In this document: piece by piece, positions 1 to 5,240 of the stretch
Position numbering within the stretch: position 1 is the first letter of the stretch
Layout of the letters: the number at the start of each line of letters is the position of its first letter
NCBI GenBank assembly: GCA_030636125.1
Contig: DAOVXM010000207.1
Location: forward strand, 1 to 5,573
Origin: Chloroflexota bacterium
Lineage (GTDB): Bacteria; Chloroflexota; Anaerolineae; Anaerolineales; UBA4823
Length of the DNA: 5,573 nucleotides
Reading direction: 5' to 3'
The notes under the pieces: model-generated
Seen by the model: only the letters and a program-made list of their open reading frames with translations
What the model was told of the DNA's origin: nothing
The model's database searches: none
Position numbers and translations under genes: made by a program

Positions 1-2
1 TA

Positions 3-122
3 CGACTTTATGAGATTGGTAAGGTGCTATTACTTAATGAGATTCAGCATGCCCAACTGCTTAAAGTGTTGCGCCATTATTACCAAACTATCGAGTCACT
101 TTCGCCGCGCAACACTAGCTAA
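3..122 (+). CDS. C-terminal fragment of an unidentified plus-strand protein
   Basis: An open frame enters from the left edge and ends at a TAA stop at 120-122, giving 39 residues with no start inside the window. The peptide looks like a genuine helical C-terminus (LYEIGKVLLLNEIQHAQL followed by a KVLRHYYQTIESL stretch) and ends in a polar tail. The other five frames over 1-95 are less protein-like or hit stops early; the plus frame starting at base 1 stays open but reads as Cys-rich nonsense. The gene is convergent with the glycosyltransferase and their 3' ends overlap by 27 bases. I do not recognise the family from so short a piece. Coding status is probable and function unknown. Confidence 0.55.
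   Translation, partial: RLYEIGKVLLLNEIQHAQLLKVLRHYYQTIESLSPRNTS
65..116. repeat. 10-bp inverted repeat at the convergent gene ends
   Basis: The arm AGTGTTGCGC at 65-74 is matched perfectly by GCGCAACACT at 107-116, with 32 bases between. It spans the minus-strand glycosyltransferase stop at 96-98 and ends four bases before the plus-strand stop at 120-122. That position fits a shared 3'-end structure for the two converging transcripts. The loop is long and no good T-run follows on either strand, so a classical intrinsic terminator is not convincing. A perfect 10-bp repeat at this spacing could also arise by chance in a window this size. Confidence 0.4.
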
Positions 123-1181
123 AAATGAGTTGATTTGATTTCCGGTTTGTTGCCAGGTGGGGTGGATAAGATAACGCTGGCGGGCAGCCTGGCTCATCTC
201 TGCTAGACGATCTCGATTACAATTCAGCTCGTTAATCCGGCCACTTAATGAGATAAAATCTCCTGGCTCTACCAGGAAACCATCCTGTCCATGCGTGATG
301 ATCTCACCCGCTCCGCCCGCGGTGCAGGCAATCGCAGGCAGGCCGGAGCCCATCCCCTCCAGGTAGACGATGCCAAATCCTTCGTAGGTAGATGGAACGA
401 CTAAGATTTGGCTGCGAATCATCTGGGCGGTGAGTTCCTTTTCGTTTAGCCTGCCTAAGAGCTTGATATTATCGGATAATGAGTTGGTTTCTATTTGGTG
501 GCGAACCTTGCGGACGTAATCCGGGTCGACTTGCAAACCCCCCACGACTTTCAGTCGCCAATGCTCTTTGGGCAACCGGTTGACTGCTTTCAGCAAGGCA
601 TGCAGACCTTTGCGGGGGATGATATTCCCCAGGAAGAGCAGGCGCAGCGGTCCTGGTTGGTGAGCGCGCTGGATGATCTCGCTTTCAGAGATTTGGGAAT
701 TCAAGTGGTCCCTGCCAGGGTAAGCCACAACCGCAGGACTTTCCGCTCTGGCCATCTTTTCTACCACCTGGCGCGTCGCCCGGCTGTTATAGATGAATCC
801 ATCGACAGTGGACAGGTAATACCTTTCAATCCAGCGGTAAATTTGTTTGTTCAAGGTTGGGTGCATTTCGCTGCTACGCAGGTGGTGAACAATAGCGATA
901 ATTGGATAGGTGATGTGCTTCTGCAGACGATGGTTGAGCCAAAAAAGTGAGGGGTGGTTAAGTTCATCTTGCAAAAGCAAATCCACTTGGAGATCTTTCA
1001 GGCGCTTAAGCGGACCGGTTAAAAGATTATCTCCTAAATGGCGAGCATAGTTGCGCCAGGGAAGTGAGATGATCTCAACTTCGTCCCCCTGGCTTTGTAG
1101 GTGCTCCACTAGTTTGCGATCATAAAGATATCCCCCGGATAGAGTGTCCAAGGTGCCGTATAAAAGAAGTCCAACGCGCAT
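96..1181 (-). CDS. GT4-type glycosyltransferase (GT-B fold)
   Basis: This 361-residue protein would transfer a sugar from an activated donor to an unknown acceptor in the cytoplasm. The N-terminal half opens with MRVGLLLYGTLDTLSGGYLY, the usual first strand and Gly-rich loop of GT-B enzymes. The C-terminal GT4 half starts near residue 180 (LLFLGNIIPRKGL, 181-193). It carries the EX7E signature with E267 and E275 in YEGFGIVYLEGMGSGLP, followed by the AGGAGEII loop and a GFLVEPGD segment. Length is normal for GT4 and the protein appears intact, with no signal peptide or membrane helix. The ATG at 1179-1181 is chosen because the conserved strand begins there, although no Shine-Dalgarno precedes it. 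It is last in the operon, 50 bases after the PTPS-like gene. That context makes a small GTP-derived metabolite a possible acceptor, as with the cyanobacterial tetrahydrobiopterin glucosyltransferase, but a cell-surface glycan acceptor is equally typical of the family. Confidence 0.88.
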   Translation of the reverse strand: MRVGLLLYGTLDTLSGGYLYDRKLVEHLQSQGDEVEIISLPWRNYARHLGDNLLTGPLKRLKDLQVDLLLQDELNHPSLFWLNHRLQKHITYPIIAIVHHLRSSEMHPTLNKQIYRWIERYYLSTVDGFIYNSRATRQVVEKMARAESPAVVAYPGRDHLNSQISESEIIQRAHQPGPLRLLFLGNIIPRKGLHALLKAVNRLPKEHWRLKVVGGLQVDPDYVRKVRHQIETNSLSDNIKLLGRLNEKELTAQMIRSQILVVPSTYEGFGIVYLEGMGSGLPAIACTAGGAGEIITHGQDGFLVEPGDFISLSGRINELNCNRDRLAEMSQAARQRYLIHPTWQQTGNQINSFLASVARRK

Positions 1182-1199
1182 AGGTTGTTTTGGGTTGAT

Positions 1200-1212
1200 G
1201 TTTAGACTAAAC
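1200..1212. repeat. 13-bp odd palindrome GTTTAG-A-CTAAAC
   Basis: GTTTAG at 1200-1205 and CTAAAC at 1207-1212 form perfect arms around a single central base. They lie in the 50-base gap between the PTPS-like gene and the glycosyltransferase. The centre is too short for an RNA hairpin loop without fraying. A protein-binding site or chance is therefore more likely than a terminator. Confidence 0.2.
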
Positions 1213-1231
1213 CAGCGTTTCTACCCGTGCC

Positions 1232-1615
1232 TCACTTTTTTCTCTCTTGTCTGAATGACGCCCAGGCGATCTCGTTCTCCCATAACTTGACGGTCACCGT
1301 GCGCATGTTTATGGCCTGAATATGTGCGCTGATGGACTCGCATAATATCCGAGCAAAGTTTTCGATGCTGGGATTCAAACCTTTGAATTCGGGCAAATCA
1401 TTGAGGGTTTGGTCTTGATAATGGATTACCAGGCTGTTCAAAGTGTTTTCAATGTCCACAATATCAACCAGGTAGCCATGCTGATCTAGTTCTTTGCCCT
1501 CTAGCTGTAGCTCGATTCGATAATGATGGGAATGTAGCTCGTTCTCTATCCCCCAATCACCTCCAATCAGGTAGTGCTGGGCGATAAAATCTCGTTTTAC
1601 GGCGACGGTGTACAT
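1232..1615 (-). CDS. 6-pyruvoyl-tetrahydropterin synthase / QueD-like protein with altered active site
   Basis: This 127-residue protein belongs to the PTPS/QueD (COG0720) fold family, whose members are zinc enzymes that remodel the side chain of dihydroneopterin triphosphate. Visible family landmarks are the zinc ligands H14 (FIAQHYL), H28 and H30 (LHSHHY), the G47-V50-D51 strand, LND at 71-73, the NPSIEN helix start at 81-86 and the pterin-anchoring Glu E113 in VKLWEN. The catalytic nucleophile Cys normally found four residues before the first His of HGH is Glu24, and HGH has become HSH. The usual Asp-His pair before LND is Gln67-Asp68. The only Cys is C92, far from the motif. Standard PTPS or QueD chemistry is therefore unlikely, and the true reaction is unknown. 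It starts 22 bases after the dehydrogenase gene. No queC, queE or folE is present here, so a queuosine role is not supported. Confidence 0.85.
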   Translation of the reverse strand: MYTVAVKRDFIAQHYLIGGDWGIENELHSHHYRIELQLEGKELDQHGYLVDIVDIENTLNSLVIHYQDQTLNDLPEFKGLNPSIENFARILCESISAHIQAINMRTVTVKLWENEIAWASFRQERKK

Positions 1616-1625
1616 GGATTAAAAT

Positions 1626-1632
1626 TCCTTTT
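1626..1632 (-). promoter_or_regulatory. Ribosome binding site of the PTPS-like gene
   Basis: Read on the minus strand, AAAAGGA ends 10 bases before the ATG at 1613-1615. This is the only clear Shine-Dalgarno inside the six-gene unit, and it supports this start. Confidence 0.5.
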
Positions 1633-1637
1633 CCGGG

Positions 1638-2675
1638 TCAAGTCTGGTAAGTGAATATAACTTGAACTGTCTCTTCAGGATTCTGGTCGATAAGCTGGTA
1701 GGCTTCTGAAGCGCGCTCGACTGGCAGGCGGTGTGTGATAAACCGTGACGGATCGACCCTTTTGATCATCTCCCAGGCCAGGTTGAAACGACGCGCTTTC
1801 GTCCAGCGCCCCTGGAGATCGGGAGCTATTGTGCTGACCTGGCTGCTGATCAAACGGATACGGCTGCGGTGAAAACGACCGCCTAAATCCAGGTCTGCCC
1901 GTTTTTGCCCATACCAGGAGCCTATCACCACTCGTCCGTTGTAGCCTGTTACAGCGATAGCCTGATTCAGCGCGGCAGGTGTGCCGGAGAGCTCGTAGCA
2001 CAGGTCAGCACCATCTGGAAAGGCGGCAAGCAGCTGGTGCTGGGTATCTGGTTGGTCGGGATTAAGACAAACTTGCGCTCCTAACTCGAGAGAGATCGTG
2101 CGACGGAGTTTGTAGCGGTCGAGCGTGATCAAACTCGCTAATGGGAATTGGGATAACAAGGCCGTGGTCAACAAACCGACGATACCTTGACCGAAGACAA
2201 TTACCCCTTCACCGATCATAGGACCCCCGTCCATCAGGAAATTGACCGCGGTCTCCATATTTGGCAGGAAGAGGGCCTCTTCCGGGTTAATGCCTTCCGG
2301 TAGGGTCAACAGGGCTTCTGGGTTGGTGACAAAATGGCTAGTGTGTGGTTGAAAGGCAAATACGAGCCGATTATTCCAGGTGCTATCTATCCCAGCACCA
2401 ACTTCTACCACCTGTCCCACAACAGAGTAGCCGTACTTTAAAGGGTAGGCAAATTCGCCGGTCAGGGCTGGTAAGGTTTTGTCTACAGGAATGTCCTGGG
2501 GGAAATCTCCATGATATAGCAGCAATTCGCTGCCGGGGCTAATGGCTGAGAATAGGGTCCGCACCAAAACTTGACCGGCTTCCAAAGGAGGCAGCTTTTC
2601 CTCAAGTACAGAAACTTGTTCTGGGGCAGTGAAGTAAACCGAAAGACGATTCATGTGGTGAAAGTTATAGCTCAC
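1638..2675 (-). CDS. Zinc-site-lacking MDR (alcohol dehydrogenase-like) oxidoreductase
   Basis: This 345-residue medium-chain dehydrogenase/reductase is probably NAD(P)-dependent. The N-terminal catalytic domain includes SAISPGSELLLYHG (43-56) and YGYSVVGQVVEVGAG (81-95). The Rossmann domain starts at VIVFGQGIVGL with the GxGxxG glycines 162, 164 and 167. Asp186 at the end of the second strand favours NAD over NADP. The catalytic-zinc Cys position is occupied in the SAIS segment by a non-Cys residue and the GHE motif is replaced by GYS. The four-Cys structural zinc lobe is missing, and the only cysteines are C203 and C226. It resembles BchC-like and other zinc-independent MDR proteins. The substrate is unknown; a hydroxyl or keto group on a pathway intermediate is an inference from context. 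A GTG start at 2673-2675 overlaps the reductase stop (GTGA). An ATG at 2652-2654 (residue 8, MNRLSVYFTAPEQV) begins where the family homology begins and may be the true start. Neither has a clear Shine-Dalgarno. Confidence 0.85.
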   Translation of the reverse strand: MSYNFHHMNRLSVYFTAPEQVSVLEEKLPPLEAGQVLVRTLFSAISPGSELLLYHGDFPQDIPVDKTLPALTGEFAYPLKYGYSVVGQVVEVGAGIDSTWNNRLVFAFQPHTSHFVTNPEALLTLPEGINPEEALFLPNMETAVNFLMDGGPMIGEGVIVFGQGIVGLLTTALLSQFPLASLITLDRYKLRRTISLELGAQVCLNPDQPDTQHQLLAAFPDGADLCYELSGTPAALNQAIAVTGYNGRVVIGSWYGQKRADLDLGGRFHRSRIRLISSQVSTIAPDLQGRWTKARRFNLAWEMIKRVDPSRFITHRLPVERASEAYQLIDQNPEETVQVIFTYQT

Positions 2676-3382
2676 GCGGGGATGGCAGAAGGCCGGGATG
2701 GCTTACCCCAGATGAGCAAGTCGTCTCCGGCGCTCTTAAAACCAAAGTCAAGTAACCTGAGCGGAGGTTTTATGTAATTTTCAGGTGCTCGCAAACCACC
2801 GACCAGAACTGGGGCAATGGTCAGGATGACAATGTCTACCAGGCCTTGTGAAAGGAAAGATGTGATCACTCTTGCGCCGCCTTCGACCATCAAGCTCTTA
2901 ATTCCTAGATCTGCTAGATGCGCTAGCAAAGCTGGTAAAGGCACACGCCCCTGGTTGTTTGCGGGAAACCGAAAAATTTTGGCTCCGTTCGCTTCAAGGG
3001 CTGATTCTCTTTCCGGGTGGGCTTCTTTTGTTGTAACAATCCAAGGAGCCGGGCTCGGACTATGGAGCAAATTAGCGTCCAAAAATAAGCGCAAGTGGCT
3101 GTCCAGGATAATTGGTTGGGGATTGCGACCCTCTACCAGGCGCACGGTCAGGCGCGGGTTGTCTGCCAGTACCGTACCAATGCCGACCAGGATCGTTTCA
3201 TGGGCTGCACGCAGGCGGTGGGTCAGGGTCATCGCTTCGGGACTGCTTAAGCTTAGCGGACTGCCTCGTCGTACGGCGATACTACCGTCCAGACTCTGCG
3301 CGTAGCTCAGGGTGACTAGAGGTCTTTCTGCTAATTGGCTGTCTGCCTTGGCATCAGCTAATAATTCATCGATGGGAAACAT
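2672..3382 (-). CDS. Stand-alone RibD C-terminal-type pyrimidine reductase (no deaminase domain)
   Basis: This 236-residue protein matches the RibD_C / DHFR-like reductase family. Those enzymes use NADPH to reduce the ribosyl side chain of the GTP cyclohydrolase II product to a ribityl chain. Landmarks in order are LSYAQSLDGSIAV (25-37), HRLRAAHETILVGIGTVLAD (55-74, with D74 of the TVLADNP substrate loop), NPQPIILD (87-94), LMVEGGARVITSFL (164-177) and LTIAPVLVGG (187-196). The N-terminal cytidine-deaminase-like zinc domain of bacterial RibD (HAE and PCxxC motifs) is absent. The architecture is that of archaeal and fungal reductases (ArfC/RIB7). It overlaps ribA upstream by 17 bases and the dehydrogenase gene downstream by 4, so its translation is probably coupled to both. 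The family is clear. Whether the substrate is the riboflavin precursor or a relative is not. Confidence 0.88.
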   Translation of the reverse strand: MFPIDELLADAKADSQLAERPLVTLSYAQSLDGSIAVRRGSPLSLSSPEAMTLTHRLRAAHETILVGIGTVLADNPRLTVRLVEGRNPQPIILDSHLRLFLDANLLHSPSPAPWIVTTKEAHPERESALEANGAKIFRFPANNQGRVPLPALLAHLADLGIKSLMVEGGARVITSFLSQGLVDIVILTIAPVLVGGLRAPENYIKPPLRLLDFGFKSAGDDLLIWGKPSRPSAIPA

Positions 3383-4019
3383 GGCTATTAATGTAGCTCG
3401 ATAGCTCTACAGGAAACGCTTCCCGGTTCAGAATATGGTTCATCCGGTAAGCTTTCGTGAACAGGTAATGGGCATTGTCTTCATTGATCGTTGTTTCTAG
3501 GGGGACACGTTCGGTTATGGTTACGCCTAATTCTTCCAGGTGCGAGATTTTTTCGGGGTTGTTCGTTAATAGGCGGATGGAGCGAATTTTTAGATACTCA
3601 AGGATGCCCGCCGCCATCGTGTAATCACGCTCGTCGGCTTTGTGCCCCAGCGCTAAGTTGGCTTCTACAGTATCATAACCCCGATCCTGTAAATTATAGG
3701 CACGTAGCTTATCGAACAAGCCGATCCCCCGTCCCTCCTGCCGGAGATAGATGATCACTCCCATGCCGGCTTCGCCTATCAAATGCAGGGAGCATCGCAA
3801 CTGCTCTCCGCAATCACAACGTCGCGAACCCAACACGTCGCCAGTAAAACATTCAGAGTGCACCCGCACCAGGACATCGCTTACCCCTTGAACATCTCCC
3901 ATCAGCATGGCGAGATGTTCCTTGTTTTCCAGGTTGCTGGTAAATAAGCATAATTCAAACTCACCCGCTTCGGTGGGAATACGGGCGCAGGTCATTTTTT
4001 CTACAATCAGGTTATCCAT
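3366..4019 (-). CDS. ribA: GTP cyclohydrolase II
   Basis: The product opens GTP to 2,5-diamino-6-ribosylamino-4(3H)-pyrimidinone 5'-phosphate, releasing formate and pyrophosphate, the first step of riboflavin-type pathways. The 217 residues form a single GCHII domain, with no fused RibB synthase. Zinc ligands C57, C68 and C70 are visible in the segment ECFTGDVLGSRRCDC. The phosphate and guanine region YLRQEGRGIGLFDKLRAYNL (91-110) follows. Tyr108, Asp129 and Arg131 (ADERDY) match the catalytic Tyr105, Asp126 and Arg128 of E. coli RibA, and RLLTNNPEKI follows at 149-158. All key residues are present, so it should be active. It starts one base after the methyltransferase stop and has no strong Shine-Dalgarno. 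ATG at 4017-4019 is preferred to a second Met at residue 9. Its neighbours are not the usual riboflavin genes, so it may be a dedicated paralogue. Confidence 0.95.
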   Translation of the reverse strand: MDNLIVEKMTCARIPTEAGEFELCLFTSNLENKEHLAMLMGDVQGVSDVLVRVHSECFTGDVLGSRRCDCGEQLRCSLHLIGEAGMGVIIYLRQEGRGIGLFDKLRAYNLQDRGYDTVEANLALGHKADERDYTMAAGILEYLKIRSIRLLTNNPEKISHLEELGVTITERVPLETTINEDNAHYLFTKAYRMNHILNREAFPVELSSYINSHVSHR

Positions 4020-4020
4020 A

Positions 4021-4812
4021 TCAATCTGTACTTTCTTCCGTTTTCCATCCTACCAACATCATTAATTGAAGGTCAACGGGGAATACAATCTCTTTCCCAT
4101 GCTTTTCAGCCTCCCGTAGGGATGTTTCAATCCGGTCCAAACCAGCTGTGTATGCTTCTTGGGAAAGTAATGCTAGCTGAGAAGTAGTCTCTTTTTTAAG
4201 GAAAGGATCCTGCAACACAGCACTTCCGATCTTGGGATCTACTATTCGTTCTACGTGTCGAAGCTCGCTGTACTCGAAACCAGCCGCGCTCATCCAGTCC
4301 ATCACCTCATCCCAGGATGGGAAGCGAGCCAGGTCCGTATCATAAGTGCCCTTGAAATAACGATAAACGTACCAATCCTGGTAATGTCCGTGCGGGTCCA
4401 TGCCGATCACTGCACATACGCCTGCCGGTTGGAGCAGCCTGAAGGCCTCGTAAATGAATTCATCTGGTCGGTCAAAATGATGGATGGCGTTAATACAATA
4501 AACTAGGTCGAACTTTCCGCTGGGAAAGGGCAAACGTTCGGCACGTCCCTGTAAGAGATGGAGGCAGCAATCCCAATGATGGGCTTGATTCAGCATGCCG
4601 TCCGAGAGATCAAGCCCGTAGAGAAAAGAAGTCTGTTGGCGCAGATCGGCCAACCAGCGCCCAGTGCCACAGCCCACTTCCAATATGTTTTGAGCTGCCA
4701 GATCAAGCGCCAGCGATTGTAATTTCGCCGCTGTCTGCTCTTGCTTGCTCTTTTTAAAACGCTGGTTGTAGGTTGCTGCGAGCTTGTTGTATTCAACGCG
4801 TTTGGTAGGCAT
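4021..4812 (-). CDS. Class I SAM-dependent methyltransferase
   Basis: This 263-residue protein has a Rossmann-fold methyltransferase core of the Methyltransf_11 type. Motif I is ILEVGCGTGRW (43-53), which binds the methionine part of SAM. The acidic residue ending strand 2 is D68 in YGLDLSDGM. AERLPFP (91-97) and FDLVYCINAIHHF (101-113) form motifs II and III, and FRLLQPAGVCAVIGMDP (124-140) follows. The C-terminal part (about 160-263) is variable and probably shapes the acceptor site. The acceptor is unknown and could be N, O or C on a small molecule. It is the first gene of the tight unit and abuts ribA by one base. The only reasonable start is the ATG at 4810-4812, which has no clear Shine-Dalgarno. 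The 54-base gap upstream holds the palindrome GGTTTAAACC (4854-4863) and an A-rich stretch on the plus strand, neither of which makes a convincing promoter or terminator. Confidence 0.88.
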   Translation of the reverse strand: MPTKRVEYNKLAATYNQRFKKSKQEQTAAKLQSLALDLAAQNILEVGCGTGRWLADLRQQTSFLYGLDLSDGMLNQAHHWDCCLHLLQGRAERLPFPSGKFDLVYCINAIHHFDRPDEFIYEAFRLLQPAGVCAVIGMDPHGHYQDWYVYRYFKGTYDTDLARFPSWDEVMDWMSAAGFEYSELRHVERIVDPKIGSAVLQDPFLKKETTSQLALLSQEAYTAGLDRIETSLREAEKHGKEIVFPVDLQLMMLVGWKTEESTD

Positions 4813-4866
4813 AGTTTGAGGCTGTACGGGCTTAGAGAAAAAAGCTTGCGAAAGGTTTAAACCATT

Positions 4867-5214
4867 TTAGACGTCTTTATCCGTCCACAGGAGTACGACC
4901 AGGACGAGTTCAATCAGCTTGGTCACGTATCCAAGCGCGCCTTCCGGCCAGGATTTGTCACCGATGGCTGCCCAGGCAAGGATGGTCACAACGGTGAAAC
5001 CGATGAAAACCCACCTGACCAGACCGCGATTGTCTTTTGCAAAAGGTAGCGGCAGGAAGTAGGCGGCTAGCAATACCAAATATCCCAGTCCATTCAGGAT
5101 AAATAATACATCTGGAAAGAGCAGGGAAAAGTGGATCAAAGCAGTGGCGAGGGTCAAAATTACGATCGCGATTTGCGTTGGACCTAATTTCGTCTGAATT
5201 GTAGTTGTACTCAT
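4867..5214 (-). CDS. Small four-helix membrane protein, function unknown
   Basis: This is a 115-residue hydrophobic protein with four probable membrane helices at about residues 13-32, 36-57, 65-83 and 91-110. They are joined by short polar loops (PFAKDNRG at 57-64, GDKSWPEG at 85-92). The tail WTDKDV is charged. It has no catalytic motif and no cleavable signal peptide that I can defend. It looks like one of the small conserved hypothetical membrane proteins common in Chloroflexota, but I do not recognise a named family. The start is set at the ATG at 5212-5214 because AAAGGAGGT lies six bases upstream. A longer in-frame start at 5253 would put that Shine-Dalgarno inside the coding region and add a polar, non-conserved-looking 13 residues. 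The inverted repeats upstream suggest its expression may be controlled separately from the UPF0104 gene. A role in the downstream pathway is not evident. Confidence 0.75.
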   Translation of the reverse strand: MSTTTIQTKLGPTQIAIVILTLATALIHFSLLFPDVLFILNGLGYLVLLAAYFLPLPFAKDNRGLVRWVFIGFTVVTILAWAAIGDKSWPEGALGYVTKLIELVLVVLLWTDKDV

Positions 5215-5220
5215 GGAATT

Positions 5221-5229
5221 ACCTCCTTT
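5221..5229 (-). promoter_or_regulatory. Strong Shine-Dalgarno that fixes the small membrane protein start
   Basis: On the minus strand AAAGGAGGT is a nine-base perfect anti-SD match, six bases before the ATG at 5212-5214. It decides against the longer reading frame starting at 5253. It is far stronger than any ribosome site in the downstream six-gene unit. Confidence 0.85.
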
Positions 5230-5240
5230 GAAATATACAT

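Larger units (their letters stand above)
96..4812 (-). other. Putative six-gene operon for a GTP-derived metabolite
   Basis: Six minus-strand genes run in the order methyltransferase, ribA, RibD-type reductase, MDR dehydrogenase, PTPS-like protein, glycosyltransferase. Successive junctions are +1 base (TGATATG), a 17-base overlap, a 4-base GTGA overlap, +22 and +50. No terminator-like hairpin with a T-run was seen between them, and most starts lack a clear Shine-Dalgarno, which fits translational coupling. The small membrane protein upstream may share the transcript across a 54-base gap. Co-transcription is inferred from spacing. A common pathway is inferred from the gene families, three of which handle GTP-derived pyrimidines or pterins or closely related chemistry. 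Confidence 0.7.

Noticed and set aside
495..950. 151-codon plus-strand open frame
   Set aside because: It lies wholly inside the glycosyltransferase gene on the opposite strand. The peptide has no family motif, whereas the minus frame has the full GT4 signature.
1232..1615. Assignment as queD in a queuosine (preQ0) operon
   Set aside because: The catalytic Cys and Asp-His are missing, and no queE, queC, queF or folE is present in the window.
1675..2001. 108-codon minus-strand frame
   Set aside because: It is an out-of-phase reading of the MDR dehydrogenase gene, whose own frame carries the conserved sequence throughout.
2817..3305. 162-codon plus-strand open frame, rich in Arg and Ser
   Set aside because: It is antisense to the RibD-type reductase. 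The composition is typical of a shadow frame and there is no recognisable domain.
3491..3754. 87-codon plus-strand open frame
   Set aside because: It is antisense to ribA, which is fully conserved on the other strand.
2672..4019. Simple riboflavin operon
   Set aside because: Only ribA and a reductase domain are present. The deaminase, ribB, ribE and ribH are absent here, and the flanking genes belong to other chemistries. No FMN riboswitch-like leader was recognised.
4854..4863. GGTTTAAACC palindrome as a terminator after the small membrane gene
   Set aside because: It is a loopless, AT-centred 10-bp palindrome that cannot form a stable hairpin, and the T-run comes only well after it.
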